Assembly (NCBI RefSeq): GCF_002735695.1 | Contig: NZ_PDZH01000007.1 | Span: forward strand, 1-63,264 | Direction of reading: 5' to 3' | DNA length: 63,264 nucleotides | Source of the DNA: Chitinimonas sp. BJB300 | Lineage (GTDB): Bacteria; Pseudomonadota; Gammaproteobacteria; Burkholderiales; Chitinimonadaceae | Shown: positions 8,998 to 17,594 of the stretch, piece by piece | Layout of the letters: every line of letters begins with the position of its first letter | How positions within the stretch are numbered: the stretch's first letter is position 1 | Made by a program: the position numbers and the translations under genes | Notes under the pieces: generated by a model | Seen by the model: only the letters and a program-made list of their open reading frames with translations | What the model was told of the DNA's origin: nothing | Database searches by the model: none

Positions 8998-9834
8998 TCA
9001 ACTTTCGGGCTCGTTGTCCGCCAAACTGACATCGCTACGCCCAAGCGCTTCAACAATACGCTGCCAGCGGGTGGTAATTGTCAAATCCAGATCAACATTG
9101 GCGCTGCTCATCAGACAACCTCCCCGCTCAATTTCCGGATTGGGCTCCAAACGCCATTGGCCGGACAACGCTTCCGTTGCCTGCATTGCCTTTACCAGCG
9201 CGAGATCATCCGGGTGCAGTTCCAGCTTCAAATTGCCTTGCAGGTCAGGCAGACTATTCAGCGCCTCACGGATTACAAGCAGTATCCGGTCAGGCTCTAC
9301 CTGTACGGCTGTCCGCAACACTTGTCTTGCCACCGCGAGGGCGATATCGAGGATAGGCTTGGCCATTTTCTCCTCATAACTCGCCACGGCTATCTCCACC
9401 CCACTCAATAGCGCCTGAAACTGGACTACATCGCTTTCCGCTGCACTACGCCCATGGGTTTGCCCCGTCTCCATGCCTTCCTGATAACCATTTTCCCGAC
9501 CTATGGCATCACCGGCAGCACGTCCCTGTTCAAGGCCTTCGGCATGACCAGCCTGATAACCTTCCGCACGTGCCGCTGCGCGTAACGCCGCCAGCTCGTC
9601 CTCTTCAGACAGGGTTTCGACTGGACTATCCGACGGATTATCAACTTCCGCCAATGTGGCTTCGGCTTCCACCGCCGCCTCTGGATGCAGCTCATCTAAG
9701 TTTGGCTCTTCGAATAAATGACGATCCGGCCGCTGTACTGAAAAGCCACTGAATTGGTCGAACGACCAAGGTGAAAAACCTTGTTCGGGGATATCTTCAC
9801 TCCGAATGATCTTTTTATTGCCCCAGGCTTTCAT
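8998..9834 (-). CDS. fliH: Flagellar assembly protein FliH
   Basis: Regulator and tether of FliI in the export complex, binding FliN through its N-terminus. The 278-residue product begins with a short peptide containing Trp and aromatic residues (FSPWSFDQF, about residues 20-28), then an acidic stretch, then the glycine-spaced helix typical of FliH ([20 protein letters not shown], where small residues recur every four positions) and a V-ATPase subunit E-like C-terminal domain. It lies between fliG (14 bases) and fliI. Confidence 0.94.
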   Translation of the reverse strand: MKAWGNKKIIRSEDIPEQGFSPWSFDQFSGFSVQRPDRHLFEEPNLDELHPEAAVEAEATLAEVDNPSDSPVETLSEEDELAALRAAARAEGYQAGHAEGLEQGRAAGDAIGRENGYQEGMETGQTHGRSAAESDVVQFQALLSGVEIAVASYEEKMAKPILDIALAVARQVLRTAVQVEPDRILLVIREALNSLPDLQGNLKLELHPDDLALVKAMQATEALSGQWRLEPNPEIERGGCLMSSANVDLDLTITTRWQRIVEALGRSDVSLADNEPES

Positions 9835-9848
9835 GGCAGGCTCATCAT

Positions 9849-10850
9849 TTATTCGACAAAGCCTTCACCACCGCCCTTGGCGATAGCGATCTGGCCCTCA
9901 TCGGCCAGCCGGCGCACCACTTTGAGAATTTCACGCTGCTCGGCTTCCACATCCGATACCTTGACTGCCCCCTTGGCTTCGAAATCATCACGTAACATCT
10001 CGGCAGCACGTTGCGACATATTCTTGAATATCTTGTTACGCAGCAGCTCGCTGGTGCCTTTCATCGCGATAATGAGGGAGTCGGACGAAACCTCGCGCAG
10101 CAACATCTGGATACCACGGTCATCAATGTCGATGACGTTTTCGAAGGTGAACATCTTGTCCTGGATGCGCTGCGCAAGTTCTGGGTCGTATTCGCGTATC
10201 GCATTGAGCGCCGAAGCTTCGACCACGCCACCCATGAAGTTGAGAATCTCCGCCGCCATCCCCTCGCCACCCATCGCTGATTTCTTGACCCGATCGGCAC
10301 CTGAAAGCAACTGCGTCAGCACATCATTCAGCTCACGCAAAGCGGTTGGCTGCACACCTTCCAGCGTAGCAATCCGCAGCAATACGTCATTACGCAGACG
10401 TTCGACAAACTGGTTGAGAATTTCCGAGACTTGGTCAGGCTCCAAATGAACCAATATGGTCGCAATAATCTGTGGGTGTTCGTTTTTAATGAGTTCAGCC
10501 ACAGCGACCGAATCCATCCATTTCAGCGCCTCGATACCCGTGTTGTCGCCACCCTGCAGAATCCGGTCCAGCAGGTTGGCAGCTTTGTCCGACCCCAATG
10601 CCTTGGTCAAAACCGAACGGATATACTCATCCGCCGCACCAAAGTTAGCACGATTCTGCGTTGACGCCATGAACTCTGCGACAACTTCTTCCACCTGTTC
10701 GCGTGTGACGTTATCCATGCTGGCCATCGCCAAGCCAATCTTCTGCACCTCTTTCGGGCCTAGGTATTTGAATACCTCCACCGCCGCTTCTTCGCCAAGG
10801 CTCAATAAGAGAATGGCGCTACGGCGAATGGCTTCATCATTATTGGCCAT
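9849..10850 (-). CDS. fliG: Flagellar motor switch protein FliG
   Basis: C-ring rotor protein that binds FliF with its N-domain and meets the MotA stator with its C-domain. 333 residues, normal length. Seen: SAILLLSLGEEAAVEVFKYL at the N-terminus, the EHPQ motif in LIKNEHPQIIATILVHL of the middle domain, and the charged torque helix around MLLREVSSDSLIIAMKG near residue 250. Its Shine-Dalgarno AGGAG overlaps the stop codon of the 49-codon frame just upstream, so the two are probably translationally coupled. Confidence 0.97.
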   Translation of the reverse strand: MANNDEAIRRSAILLLSLGEEAAVEVFKYLGPKEVQKIGLAMASMDNVTREQVEEVVAEFMASTQNRANFGAADEYIRSVLTKALGSDKAANLLDRILQGGDNTGIEALKWMDSVAVAELIKNEHPQIIATILVHLEPDQVSEILNQFVERLRNDVLLRIATLEGVQPTALRELNDVLTQLLSGADRVKKSAMGGEGMAAEILNFMGGVVEASALNAIREYDPELAQRIQDKMFTFENVIDIDDRGIQMLLREVSSDSLIIAMKGTSELLRNKIFKNMSQRAAEMLRDDFEAKGAVKVSDVEAEQREILKVVRRLADEGQIAIAKGGGEGFVE

Positions 10851-10858
10851 GCAGGCTC

Positions 10859-11008
10859 CTAGCGACCACGGGCGGCCGGCCCGGCTTGTTTAACCCAACT
10901 GCGCAACACATTAGCTGCCCCTGCGGGATTCTCCCGAACCACCTTACGCGCCGCTTCTAACAATGCGGCAAGCTGGTCGGGCTGAGATGAAGGTAAATGG
11001 GGGTGCAC
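10859..11008 (-). CDS. 49-residue FliF-tail-like peptide (mini-FliF), possible
   Basis: A short frame with a GTG at 11008 and stop TAG at 10859-10861 fills the gap between fliF and fliG. Its core, LLEAARKVVRENPAGAANVL followed by RSWV, matches the FliG-binding C-terminus of FliF proteins, including the tail of the FliF here (RAKEMAKEDPRMVATVIREW). It is in the same frame as fliF, directly behind the fliF stop, so readthrough would give a FliF with two tails. The stop overlaps the fliG ribosome site AGGAG. No good ribosome site precedes the GTG. The similarity is seen in the sequence; expression and function are inference. It could also be a remnant of a tail duplication. Confidence 0.55.
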   Translation of the reverse strand: MHPHLPSSQPDQLAALLEAARKVVRENPAGAANVLRSWVKQAGPAARGR

Positions 11009-11026
11009 GGCTAGATATCCGGGCGT

Positions 11027-12757
11027 TTACTGGGCTTTCTGGTCTGCGGGGTCGGCTGTCAGCCATTCACGGATCACCGTGGCAACCATACGCGGATCTT
11101 CCTTCGCCATTTCCTTGGCACGTTGGATCATTTCACTGAATGCAGCAAGATGAGCGCCGGCTTCGGCTTCCGCCACCACTTCCGCCTCAACTTCGGACTG
11201 CGCCAACTCTTCGGCCGTCAGCGCAACCCCACCATCCTGCCCCGCCAATGCAGCGCGCTGTTCACGATTCGGCCGGATCACATCACGCAGAATCGGGCGC
11301 ACAACGCCAAACAAGAGATAGACCAACACCAACGCAATCAACATCACCTTGATCAGGTCAGTCGTATGCGCAATCAGGTATTCGGTCAGCTTCTCAAAGA
11401 AGGATTTGCCTGCAATATCCAATAGTCGATCCGCAAACGCGGCATTAACTACTTTTACCGAGTCGCCGCGATCCTTGTTATAACCCACCGCCTCTTGTAC
11501 CAGATTGGTGATCTGATTGATTTCAGGCTGCGTCAACGGTACCGACTTGATTCCGCCATCTTTCTGTGGCACCCGCTTGAAATTCACCACAACAGCCGCG
11601 TTGATGCGTTTCAGGATGCCAACCTGTTGTTTGACATGCTCAATCTTCTTATCCACCTCGTAATTGCGCGTCAATTCTTTGCGCGAACTACCGCCACCGG
11701 CATCGGCCCCTGCAGCAGCCCCCGGTGGATTTGGCAAGGTAATGGGCGCACTGGCAGCTCCGGGTGGCTGATTTGACAATGCACCGGGTACGCCGGAAGC
11801 CTGCGAGGAAGCGCCGGCGCTGTTTTCGGCGCTTTGCTCACTACGGATAGCGGAAGCATTGGGGGGAGAATTGGGTTTGAATTGCTCGGAGGCTTGCTCA
11901 ACTTCCGAAAAATCCATCTGGACCGTCACCTCTGCCTTGACGTTGTCCGCGCCAACAATCGGCTCAAGAATCTTCTGGATACGCTTGGAAAGCAGTTCTT
12001 CCTGTTGCTGCACCAAAATCATCTGGCGCTGATTCAGCGAACCATTACCACCATCGAGGAAGTCCGGCATATTCGATAGGAGATTGCCATTCTGGTCGAC
12101 GATCGTCACATTCTTGATAGGCAAGTCGGGCACGCTGCTGGAGACCAAATGGACAATACCAGCGGCCTGCGAGCCATCCAGCATCCGCCCCGGATGCAAT
12201 GTCAGCAACACCGAGGCGGTCGGCTTTTGCTGTTCCCGCAAGTAAACGGTCTGCTTGGGTATGGCCAGATGCACGCGCGCAGACGCGACGGCAGACAGCG
12301 ATTCGATCGAGCGCGCAAGCTCCCCTTCGACAGCACGCTGATAATTAACCTGTTCCCCAAATTGGCTGATGCCGAACTTCTGGTTGTCCAACAGTTCGAA
12401 ACCAACCATGCCCCCCTTGGGTAGCCCTTGGGAAGCCAATTGCAAACGAACGTTATGCACCACATCGCCAGGGACCGATATCACGCCGCCGGCGTCGAGC
12501 TTATAAGGGATGTTCTGCTGCTGAAGCGACTGGATGATCTGGCCGCCATCCTTGTCAGACACATTGGTAAATAGAATCTTATAACCGGGCTCGCGCGCCC
12601 ACATCACACCAATGACAGCAGCCGCCAGAACGGCGGCCGCGATAACGATAGTCAGAAGTTTGCGCGGGTTGGGGAGTTGATTGAAGCTCTGGATGAGATT
12701 GGGGCGCTCACCCTGTGATGCTTCTCGATTTTCAACGGCAAGGACCGCGTCATCCAT
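11027..12757 (-). CDS. fliF: Flagellar MS-ring protein FliF
   Basis: Forms the membrane-embedded MS ring that nucleates basal body assembly. 576 residues, normal length. Seen: N-terminal membrane helix (about 35-55, TIVIAAAVLAAAVIGVMWA), ring-building motifs (NFQRA-like VNYQRAVEGELARSIESL, near 140-157), a low-complexity periplasmic segment rich in Pro/Ala/Ser (about 295-355), a second membrane helix (DLIKVMLIALVLVYLLFGVV, about 470-490) and the FliG-binding tail RAKEMAKEDPRMVATVIREW. The frame continues after the stop into the mini-FliF peptide. Confidence 0.97.
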   Translation of the reverse strand: MDDAVLAVENREASQGERPNLIQSFNQLPNPRKLLTIVIAAAVLAAAVIGVMWAREPGYKILFTNVSDKDGGQIIQSLQQQNIPYKLDAGGVISVPGDVVHNVRLQLASQGLPKGGMVGFELLDNQKFGISQFGEQVNYQRAVEGELARSIESLSAVASARVHLAIPKQTVYLREQQKPTASVLLTLHPGRMLDGSQAAGIVHLVSSSVPDLPIKNVTIVDQNGNLLSNMPDFLDGGNGSLNQRQMILVQQQEELLSKRIQKILEPIVGADNVKAEVTVQMDFSEVEQASEQFKPNSPPNASAIRSEQSAENSAGASSQASGVPGALSNQPPGAASAPITLPNPPGAAAGADAGGGSSRKELTRNYEVDKKIEHVKQQVGILKRINAAVVVNFKRVPQKDGGIKSVPLTQPEINQITNLVQEAVGYNKDRGDSVKVVNAAFADRLLDIAGKSFFEKLTEYLIAHTTDLIKVMLIALVLVYLLFGVVRPILRDVIRPNREQRAALAGQDGGVALTAEELAQSEVEAEVVAEAEAGAHLAAFSEMIQRAKEMAKEDPRMVATVIREWLTADPADQKAQ

Positions 12758-12770
12758 ATATCAGGCGATA

Positions 12771-13094
12771 TCACACCTGCATGTTCATAACTTCCTGGTA
12801 TGCAGAAACCAGCTTGTTACGAACTTGCACCATAGTCTGAAAAGACAGGCTCGCCTTCTGCAACGAGACCATCACATCTTGGAGGTCGGCATTCGGGTCG
12901 CCCGTTTCGAACGCCTGCTGCTTCACTTGTGAATCAAGCTGCATCTGGTTGACCTGATCCAGTGATGATTTCAGCACTGACGCGAAGTCAGCCCCTTCCG
13001 GCAAGGCGTCTGCTGCAGACGAGTTATGGCCTGCCGCCTTGGCGGACATGGCTTTCAACTCTCCCAGAAGATTATCTATCCCTTGCGCACTCAT
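12771..13094 (-). CDS. fliE: Flagellar hook-basal body protein FliE
   Basis: Adaptor between the MS ring/export gate and the rod. 107 residues, normal length, with FASVLKSSLDQVNQMQLDSQ in the middle and the conserved C-terminal DVMVSLQKASLSFQTMVQVR followed by NKLVSAYQEVMNMQV. It is the first gene of the fliE-F-G-H-I-J operon, 13 bases before fliF. A sigma-54-type promoter sits about 55 bases upstream, just behind the stop of the activator gene that probably controls it. Confidence 0.96.
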   Translation of the reverse strand: MSAQGIDNLLGELKAMSAKAAGHNSSAADALPEGADFASVLKSSLDQVNQMQLDSQVKQQAFETGDPNADLQDVMVSLQKASLSFQTMVQVRNKLVSAYQEVMNMQV

Positions 13095-13146
13095 GATGCA
13101 CCTCGAAACTACGTAAAATTTTATGTGGCTCGCTTAGACAATAGCA

Positions 13147-13162
13147 AGCAATTGGCACGCCA
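13147..13162 (-). promoter_or_regulatory. Sigma-54-type promoter before fliE
   Basis: The minus strand reads TGGCGTGCCAATTGCT. The GG and GC dinucleotides have the exact sigma-54 spacing; two of the seven -24 bases differ from TGGCACG. It lies about 53 bases upstream of the fliE ATG in the 74-base gap between fliE and the FleR-type activator gene. Confidence 0.65.
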
Positions 13163-13168
13163 TCATCT

Positions 13169-14575
13169 TTATTCCTCTTGCCAGCCCTCTTCGCGGTACT
13201 GTTGAAGCTTATAACGCAACGTCCGCTCGCTCATACCCAACTGCTCGGAAGCCAGCTTTCGCACCCCACCCACCGCTTTAAGCGTATCAAGTATATGTTG
13301 GCGCTCCAGTGACTTGATATCTGTAATCGCCGGGGCTGCCGACGTAGGAGCGGCTGGGGAAAATGCGGGACGAGCGGCAAAATTTGCCGGCATCCTAAAA
13401 GATGCCCCTGATGCGGCAATTTCTGCCGTCAATAGCGGCAATTTCTGCCGGGATGTTGCCGGTAGAAACAAATGCTCCGGTTCAATCTCATCTCCCGGTG
13501 CCAGAATCAGCGCCCGCTGCATGACATTCTCAAGTTCTCGGATATTCCCTTCCCAGCAATGAGCGGTTAACGCCGCAGCAGCGGCAGGATTAATCGTCGG
13601 CACCCTACGTTTACTCGAAGCAGCATGCCGAGACAGCATGGTACGTGCCAAGGGTACGATATCGTCTGGCCGGGCACGCAACCCTGGCAACATCAATGGA
13701 AACACATTCAGCCGGTAGTACAAATCCTCCCTGAACCGCCCTGCGTCCACTTCATTGGGCATATCCCGGTTGGAAGTGGACAACACACGGATATCAATCG
13801 GGATAGGATGTTTTCCCCCAACCCGCTCGACTTCGCGCTCCTGCAGCACACGCAATAGCTTAGCTTGCAATTCCAACGGCATTTCCGAGATCTCATCCAA
13901 CAACAACGTGCCACCGTCTGCTTGTTCAAACTTACCGATGTGCAGGTTCGCCGCCCCTGTGAACGCCCCTTTTTCATGGCCAAACAAGGTTGACTCCAGC
14001 AACTGCTCGGGAATCGCCGCGCAGTTAATCGCCACAAACGGGCCATGGGCACGAAATGAATGACGGTGTATATAGCGAGCCAGCACCTCTTTACCCGTGC
14101 CGCTCTCACCGGTAATCATCACCGCCGCTTCAGACTGTGCTACACGTTGCGCCATATCTAACAAACGCAACATGCCGGGGTCTTCTGCAATAACCGCCTC
14201 ATCCTCCACCGCGGGCAGCATGTACTTGGCTACAGTCGCCAGCAAATCATCCGGCTCAAAAGGTTTAGGCAGATAGTGCGCAGCTCCTGCATGTAAAGCA
14301 GCTACGGCTTTTTCAATCACGCCATAAGCCGTCATCAGCACCACAGGAATATGGGGGTAGTCGCTCTTTACCCTGTGCAACAACGTTTCGCCATCCATGG
14401 GCTGCATCTGTACATCCGATAGCACCAAGCCGATCTTGTGGTCAGCGAGCACAAGCAAGCCGGCCTCCCCATCCTCTGCCGTCAATACTTGGTAGCCAGC
14501 CAAGCCCAGGGTATCGACCAGCGCTTCGCGTAGGTCATTATCATCTTCGACGATCAGAATCGGCAATGCAGGCAT
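13169..14575 (-). CDS. Sigma-54-dependent response regulator, FleR/FlrC type
   Basis: Transcription activator that opens sigma-54 promoters of middle flagellar genes after phosphorylation. 468 residues. Domain order: receiver (about 5-115, acceptor Asp in VLSDVQMQP), AAA+ domain (about 135-370) with Walker A GESGTGKE, the sigma-54 contact loop GAFTGA, and Walker B TLLLDE, then a Fis-type helix-turn-helix (GVRKLASEQLGMSERTLRYK). Its likely kinase is the gene at 17595, and sigma-54-type sites lie before fliE and fliK. Compared with FleR or FlrC the architecture is complete. Confidence 0.9.
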   Translation of the reverse strand: MPALPILIVEDDNDLREALVDTLGLAGYQVLTAEDGEAGLLVLADHKIGLVLSDVQMQPMDGETLLHRVKSDYPHIPVVLMTAYGVIEKAVAALHAGAAHYLPKPFEPDDLLATVAKYMLPAVEDEAVIAEDPGMLRLLDMAQRVAQSEAAVMITGESGTGKEVLARYIHRHSFRAHGPFVAINCAAIPEQLLESTLFGHEKGAFTGAANLHIGKFEQADGGTLLLDEISEMPLELQAKLLRVLQEREVERVGGKHPIPIDIRVLSTSNRDMPNEVDAGRFREDLYYRLNVFPLMLPGLRARPDDIVPLARTMLSRHAASSKRRVPTINPAAAAALTAHCWEGNIRELENVMQRALILAPGDEIEPEHLFLPATSRQKLPLLTAEIAASGASFRMPANFAARPAFSPAAPTSAAPAITDIKSLERQHILDTLKAVGGVRKLASEQLGMSERTLRYKLQQYREEGWQEE

Positions 14576-14655
14576 GGGCTATCTGTTCTTATTTGATTAT
14601 CTATCATCGTAGAAACAGCTCGCTGTTGATGCTACGCGCCTTTACCCACCTATGG

Positions 14656-15351
14656 CTAAGCCTCACGCAGAAAAGCCAATATTCGTGTGGATATCGCCTC
14701 TATCGGCAAGACTTCGTCCACGCCGCCAAGGGCAATCGCCTCTTTTGGCATGCCAAATACAACACATGTGGCCTCATCCTGGGCAAATGTACGCGCTCCC
14801 GCCTGCTTCATTTCCAGCATCCCCGTCGCACCATCACGCCCCATACCCGTCAGAATCGCACCCACGGCATATCGGCCCGCGCTATTGGCTGCCGAGCGGA
14901 ACAAAACATCCACCGAAGGACGGTGTCGGTTGACCGGGGGTGCTTGAGACAAGACACAAATATAACGTCCGTTGGACACCCCTAACAGCAAATGTGAATG
15001 CCCCGGGGCGACATAGACGTGCCCCTGCAAAACCGGCTCGTTGTGTTCGGCTTGTTTCACTTTCATACGACAAAGGCTATCGAGCCGAGCGGCAAAAGGG
15101 GCGGTGAACATCTCCGGCATATGTTGCGCAATCAACACAGGCGGTGCGTATTCCGGCAAGGGAACCAGAAAATGCTTCAGAGCCTCCGTACCACCGGTTG
15201 AGGCTCCCACAATAATCAATGTCTCAGCAGGGCCGCGTAACGGATTCACCGCAAGCGGCAACACCGCATCAGCTGTCAAACTCGGTGGGATCTCAAAGGG
15301 CTCTGATGGCTTCTTAAAGTGTCGGACAGGGCGTGGCTCATGGTGGCTCAT
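14656..15351 (-). CDS. cheB: CheB-type protein-glutamate methylesterase without receiver domain
   Basis: Hydrolyses methyl esters on chemoreceptors. The start MSHHEPRPV at 15351 gives 231 residues; longer in-frame extensions read through the upstream gene. The methylesterase domain is complete, with the catalytic Ser in [10 protein letters not shown], His in [13 protein letters not shown] and Asp in [10 protein letters not shown]. The N-terminal receiver and linker of ordinary CheB are missing, so it cannot be controlled by CheA phosphorylation in the usual way. It overlaps the upstream receiver/phosphatase gene by 14 bases. It could be a CheB-like enzyme with a special partner; no cheR is in the window. 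Confidence 0.85.
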   Translation of the reverse strand: MSHHEPRPVRHFKKPSEPFEIPPSLTADAVLPLAVNPLRGPAETLIIVGASTGGTEALKHFLVPLPEYAPPVLIAQHMPEMFTAPFAARLDSLCRMKVKQAEHNEPVLQGHVYVAPGHSHLLLGVSNGRYICVLSQAPPVNRHRPSVDVLFRSAANSAGRYAVGAILTGMGRDGATGMLEMKQAGARTFAQDEATCVVFGMPKEAIALGGVDEVLPIEAISTRILAFLREA

Positions 15352-17026
15352 CAAACCGCCCCGACAGGTAATAAGCCTCAACCTTATGGCTTTCCTCATC
15401 AAACCGCAGCGACACACAGAGTGCGCGTACCGTGGCAATACCCAACCCGTTGCGCCTGTCCTGCCACGCTCCCCTGCTGGCATCAAATCCTTCACCGCTG
15501 TTGGTAATGCAAATCTGCAACACACTGCGATCACCCACGTCATAACCTGCCAACGCGATATCAATACGGCCACATAGCAATTGGCTCAAGCGCTGTGCCC
15601 GCTCCGCCAGATACCTTGCCACACTGTCAGCATCATCTTGCGGCTCGGACGGCAAACCCAACAGGTCCCTATCCAGCGCATCAAGAAAAAGCTCGTGGAT
15701 GACCATAAATATGTCGGCATGCGCAGGACGCAGAGTAGGAATCTGGGCAACAAAGTCCAACAGATACTGCACGGTATGAAGATGGCGCAATTCATCTGCG
15801 CTGAGCGACAAAACATAGCGCCACTTGGCTTCCGCCAAATCAGGCAACTGATGCAGACCTTTGAATTCCGGTTGAAGCGGTGTCGCCGCGGGGTCCAGAT
15901 CAATCATGGCCAGGGAGACATCGTCATGGCGCCGCATACCTGCCAGAAAAGCTTCCTGGGCCGTCACTGTCCGCGCCAGCGCCTGCGCCGGCAATGGGGT
16001 AGCACATGCCTCGATCAACCGCGCTACACCAAAAACCTCACCGGCGGCATTGCGCGCTTCCAGCAAGCCATCGGAGCTCAGAACCAGGTTACAACGCTGA
16101 TGGTAGACATAGTGTTCGGTTTTCAGGCTTAGCTGAGCAAGCGGCAAGACACCGAGTGGCAAATGCTTGGATGGCCAAGACTTCAGCAACTCGCCCTGCC
16201 CACCGAAGAGATGAAGGTCTGGGATACCACCATTCCAGATCTCGATACGGCGCTTGGTAAAATCCACCGCCACAAAGGCCAACGCAACAAAGCGTCCAGC
16301 CGATAAGACTTGGCAAACTTTTCGGTGCATTTCCAGCAGAATATCGGCCAACGCGAAACCCCGCTCAGTCATGGCATAGAAAGGCTGAGTCAGGGGCAAT
16401 ACGTTCAACGCAGCCGTCAAGCCATGGCCTATACCATCAGCCAATATCAAATGCAAAACCCGCCCTGGGGTGCGGGCAGCGGCAACCAGATCGCCAGAAA
16501 GGCTTTCTGCCGGATCAATCCAACTATGCAATTGGGGATCGGACAAACGCTCACGGCTTACCAGCTGCTCCATCAAGTGCCTGGCAACCCGCTTTTCATC
16601 TTCGGCATGGTCAAAATATTCAGCCAGCTTGCTGGCTTGCTCATGTACCTTGCGATTAAGCTCCAGCGTCCTGCCTATCGCCTTAATCTTTGCTTCCAGA
16701 ATCCGAAAGTTGACCGGTTTGATCAGATAATCATCTGCACCAAGCTCCATCGCATCAGCCAACCGGTCCACTTCCTCAACCGCCGTGATCAAGACGACGG
16801 GCACCCAGCGCGAACCGGCGACTGCTTTGATCCGTCGTCCTGCTTCCGGCCCATCAAGGCGGGGCATCAACACGTCCATCAGGACCATGTCGGGCTGAGC
16901 TTTGGTAAAGTTCTCAACGGCTTCCAAACCATCGCAGGCCAGTATCAGCTCATGCCCTAATGACTCGACCAGGCGCCCCACCATCAGGCGCACTACTTCA
17001 GCATCGTCGGCGAGCAGGACTTTCAT
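15338..17026 (-). CDS. Response regulator with PP2C (SpoIIE) phosphatase and ATPase domains, HsbR-like
   Basis: Three-part switch protein of 562 residues. Receiver domain (about 1-120; DD at the N-terminus and acceptor Asp in [12 protein letters not shown]), a SpoIIE/PP2C phosphatase domain (about 170-385; metal-binding LADGIGHG and [10 protein letters not shown]), and a C-terminal HATPase_c kinase-like domain (about 425-555; NSGEGFD and [10 protein letters not shown]). This matches Pseudomonas HsbR and related partner-switching regulators, which dephosphorylate or phosphorylate a STAS protein. The STAS gene is directly upstream (19 bases). In this setting it probably ties flagellar regulation to a surface-life switch; that role is inferred. 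Confidence 0.85.
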   Translation of the reverse strand: MKVLLADDAEVVRLMVGRLVESLGHELILACDGLEAVENFTKAQPDMVLMDVLMPRLDGPEAGRRIKAVAGSRWVPVVLITAVEEVDRLADAMELGADDYLIKPVNFRILEAKIKAIGRTLELNRKVHEQASKLAEYFDHAEDEKRVARHLMEQLVSRERLSDPQLHSWIDPAESLSGDLVAAARTPGRVLHLILADGIGHGLTAALNVLPLTQPFYAMTERGFALADILLEMHRKVCQVLSAGRFVALAFVAVDFTKRRIEIWNGGIPDLHLFGGQGELLKSWPSKHLPLGVLPLAQLSLKTEHYVYHQRCNLVLSSDGLLEARNAAGEVFGVARLIEACATPLPAQALARTVTAQEAFLAGMRRHDDVSLAMIDLDPAATPLQPEFKGLHQLPDLAEAKWRYVLSLSADELRHLHTVQYLLDFVAQIPTLRPAHADIFMVIHELFLDALDRDLLGLPSEPQDDADSVARYLAERAQRLSQLLCGRIDIALAGYDVGDRSVLQICITNSGEGFDASRGAWQDRRNGLGIATVRALCVSLRFDEESHKVEAYYLSGRFDEPP

Positions 17027-17044
17027 GAGGGGCCTGGGGCCACA

Positions 17045-17350
17045 TCAGCGGATGGTAAATATCTTGCCGAAACAGGCGATTTCCAAGACTTGCCTTACGG
17101 TCTCGCGGCAATTTACCAAAGCCAAGCTCTTTCCCGATGCCGAGGCTTTCTCTTTGAGCAACAGCAACATGCCCAACGCCGAGCTATCCAGGTAGTCGAC
17201 CTGCTGAAAATCAACCAGTAACTCGCGTACCGAATCAGCCGCCAGCACTTCATCGGATGCCTGGCGAAAGTCGCGGTGGGCGCTGAAATCAAATTGCCCG
17301 GAGAGCACGAGACGGCCCGTTTGGCCGGAGATTTCGACGATAGCAGTCAT
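17045..17350 (-). CDS. STAS-domain anti-sigma factor antagonist, HsbA-like
   Basis: 101-residue single STAS domain, starting MTAIVEISGQTG. It has the family core VDYLDSSALGMLLLLKEKA, where the Ser in DSSALG is the expected phosphorylation site. Such proteins bind an anti-sigma factor (FlgM in the Pseudomonas HsbA case) depending on their phosphorylation, which the neighbouring phosphatase/kinase gene would set. The two genes are 19 bases apart and form one operon with cheB downstream. Confidence 0.88.
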   Translation of the reverse strand: MTAIVEISGQTGRLVLSGQFDFSAHRDFRQASDEVLAADSVRELLVDFQQVDYLDSSALGMLLLLKEKASASGKSLALVNCRETVRQVLEIACFGKIFTIR

Positions 17351-17387
17351 AGATTTATCAAGCTTCCGTAACGGAGATTATTGGTAA

Positions 17388-17529
17388 GAACCAGTTCGCT
17401 GCCTTACTGTGCGTCGCTTACTTGGGGTATAGGTCCAACTCAAAATCCTCTGCACCCATGTACATTCCGATTACTGCGCCTCCCCTTTGAACCCGTTCAA
17501 TATCTTACTGGGCAGCCGTGATCAGGTTC
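17388..17529. repeat. Element B copy 3
   Basis: Begins GAACCAGTTCGCTGCC and ends ATCAGGTTC followed by TTA. Inside, from 17489, it holds a second start-like sequence GAACCCGTTCAATATCTTAC matching the left end of the copy at 34012, and the block ACCCATGTACATTCCG shared with the copy near 5453. It looks rearranged. It fills most of the 244-base gap between the STAS gene and the histidine kinase gene. Confidence 0.5.
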
Positions 17530-17594
17530 TTAATAACCACTCACTGCAAACGACCGAACAGATTCCTAAGAAGTTGCCTTACCAAGATAGGGAG

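Noticed and set aside
8997-9056. Longer fliI start (TTG at 9056)
   Set aside because: It would overlap fliH by 59 bases and uses a TTG; the ATG at 8996 directly after the fliH stop fits operon spacing and family length.
15352-15573. 74-codon N-terminal extension of the CheB frame
   Set aside because: It reads through the end of the upstream receiver/phosphatase gene in another frame and has no receiver-domain features.
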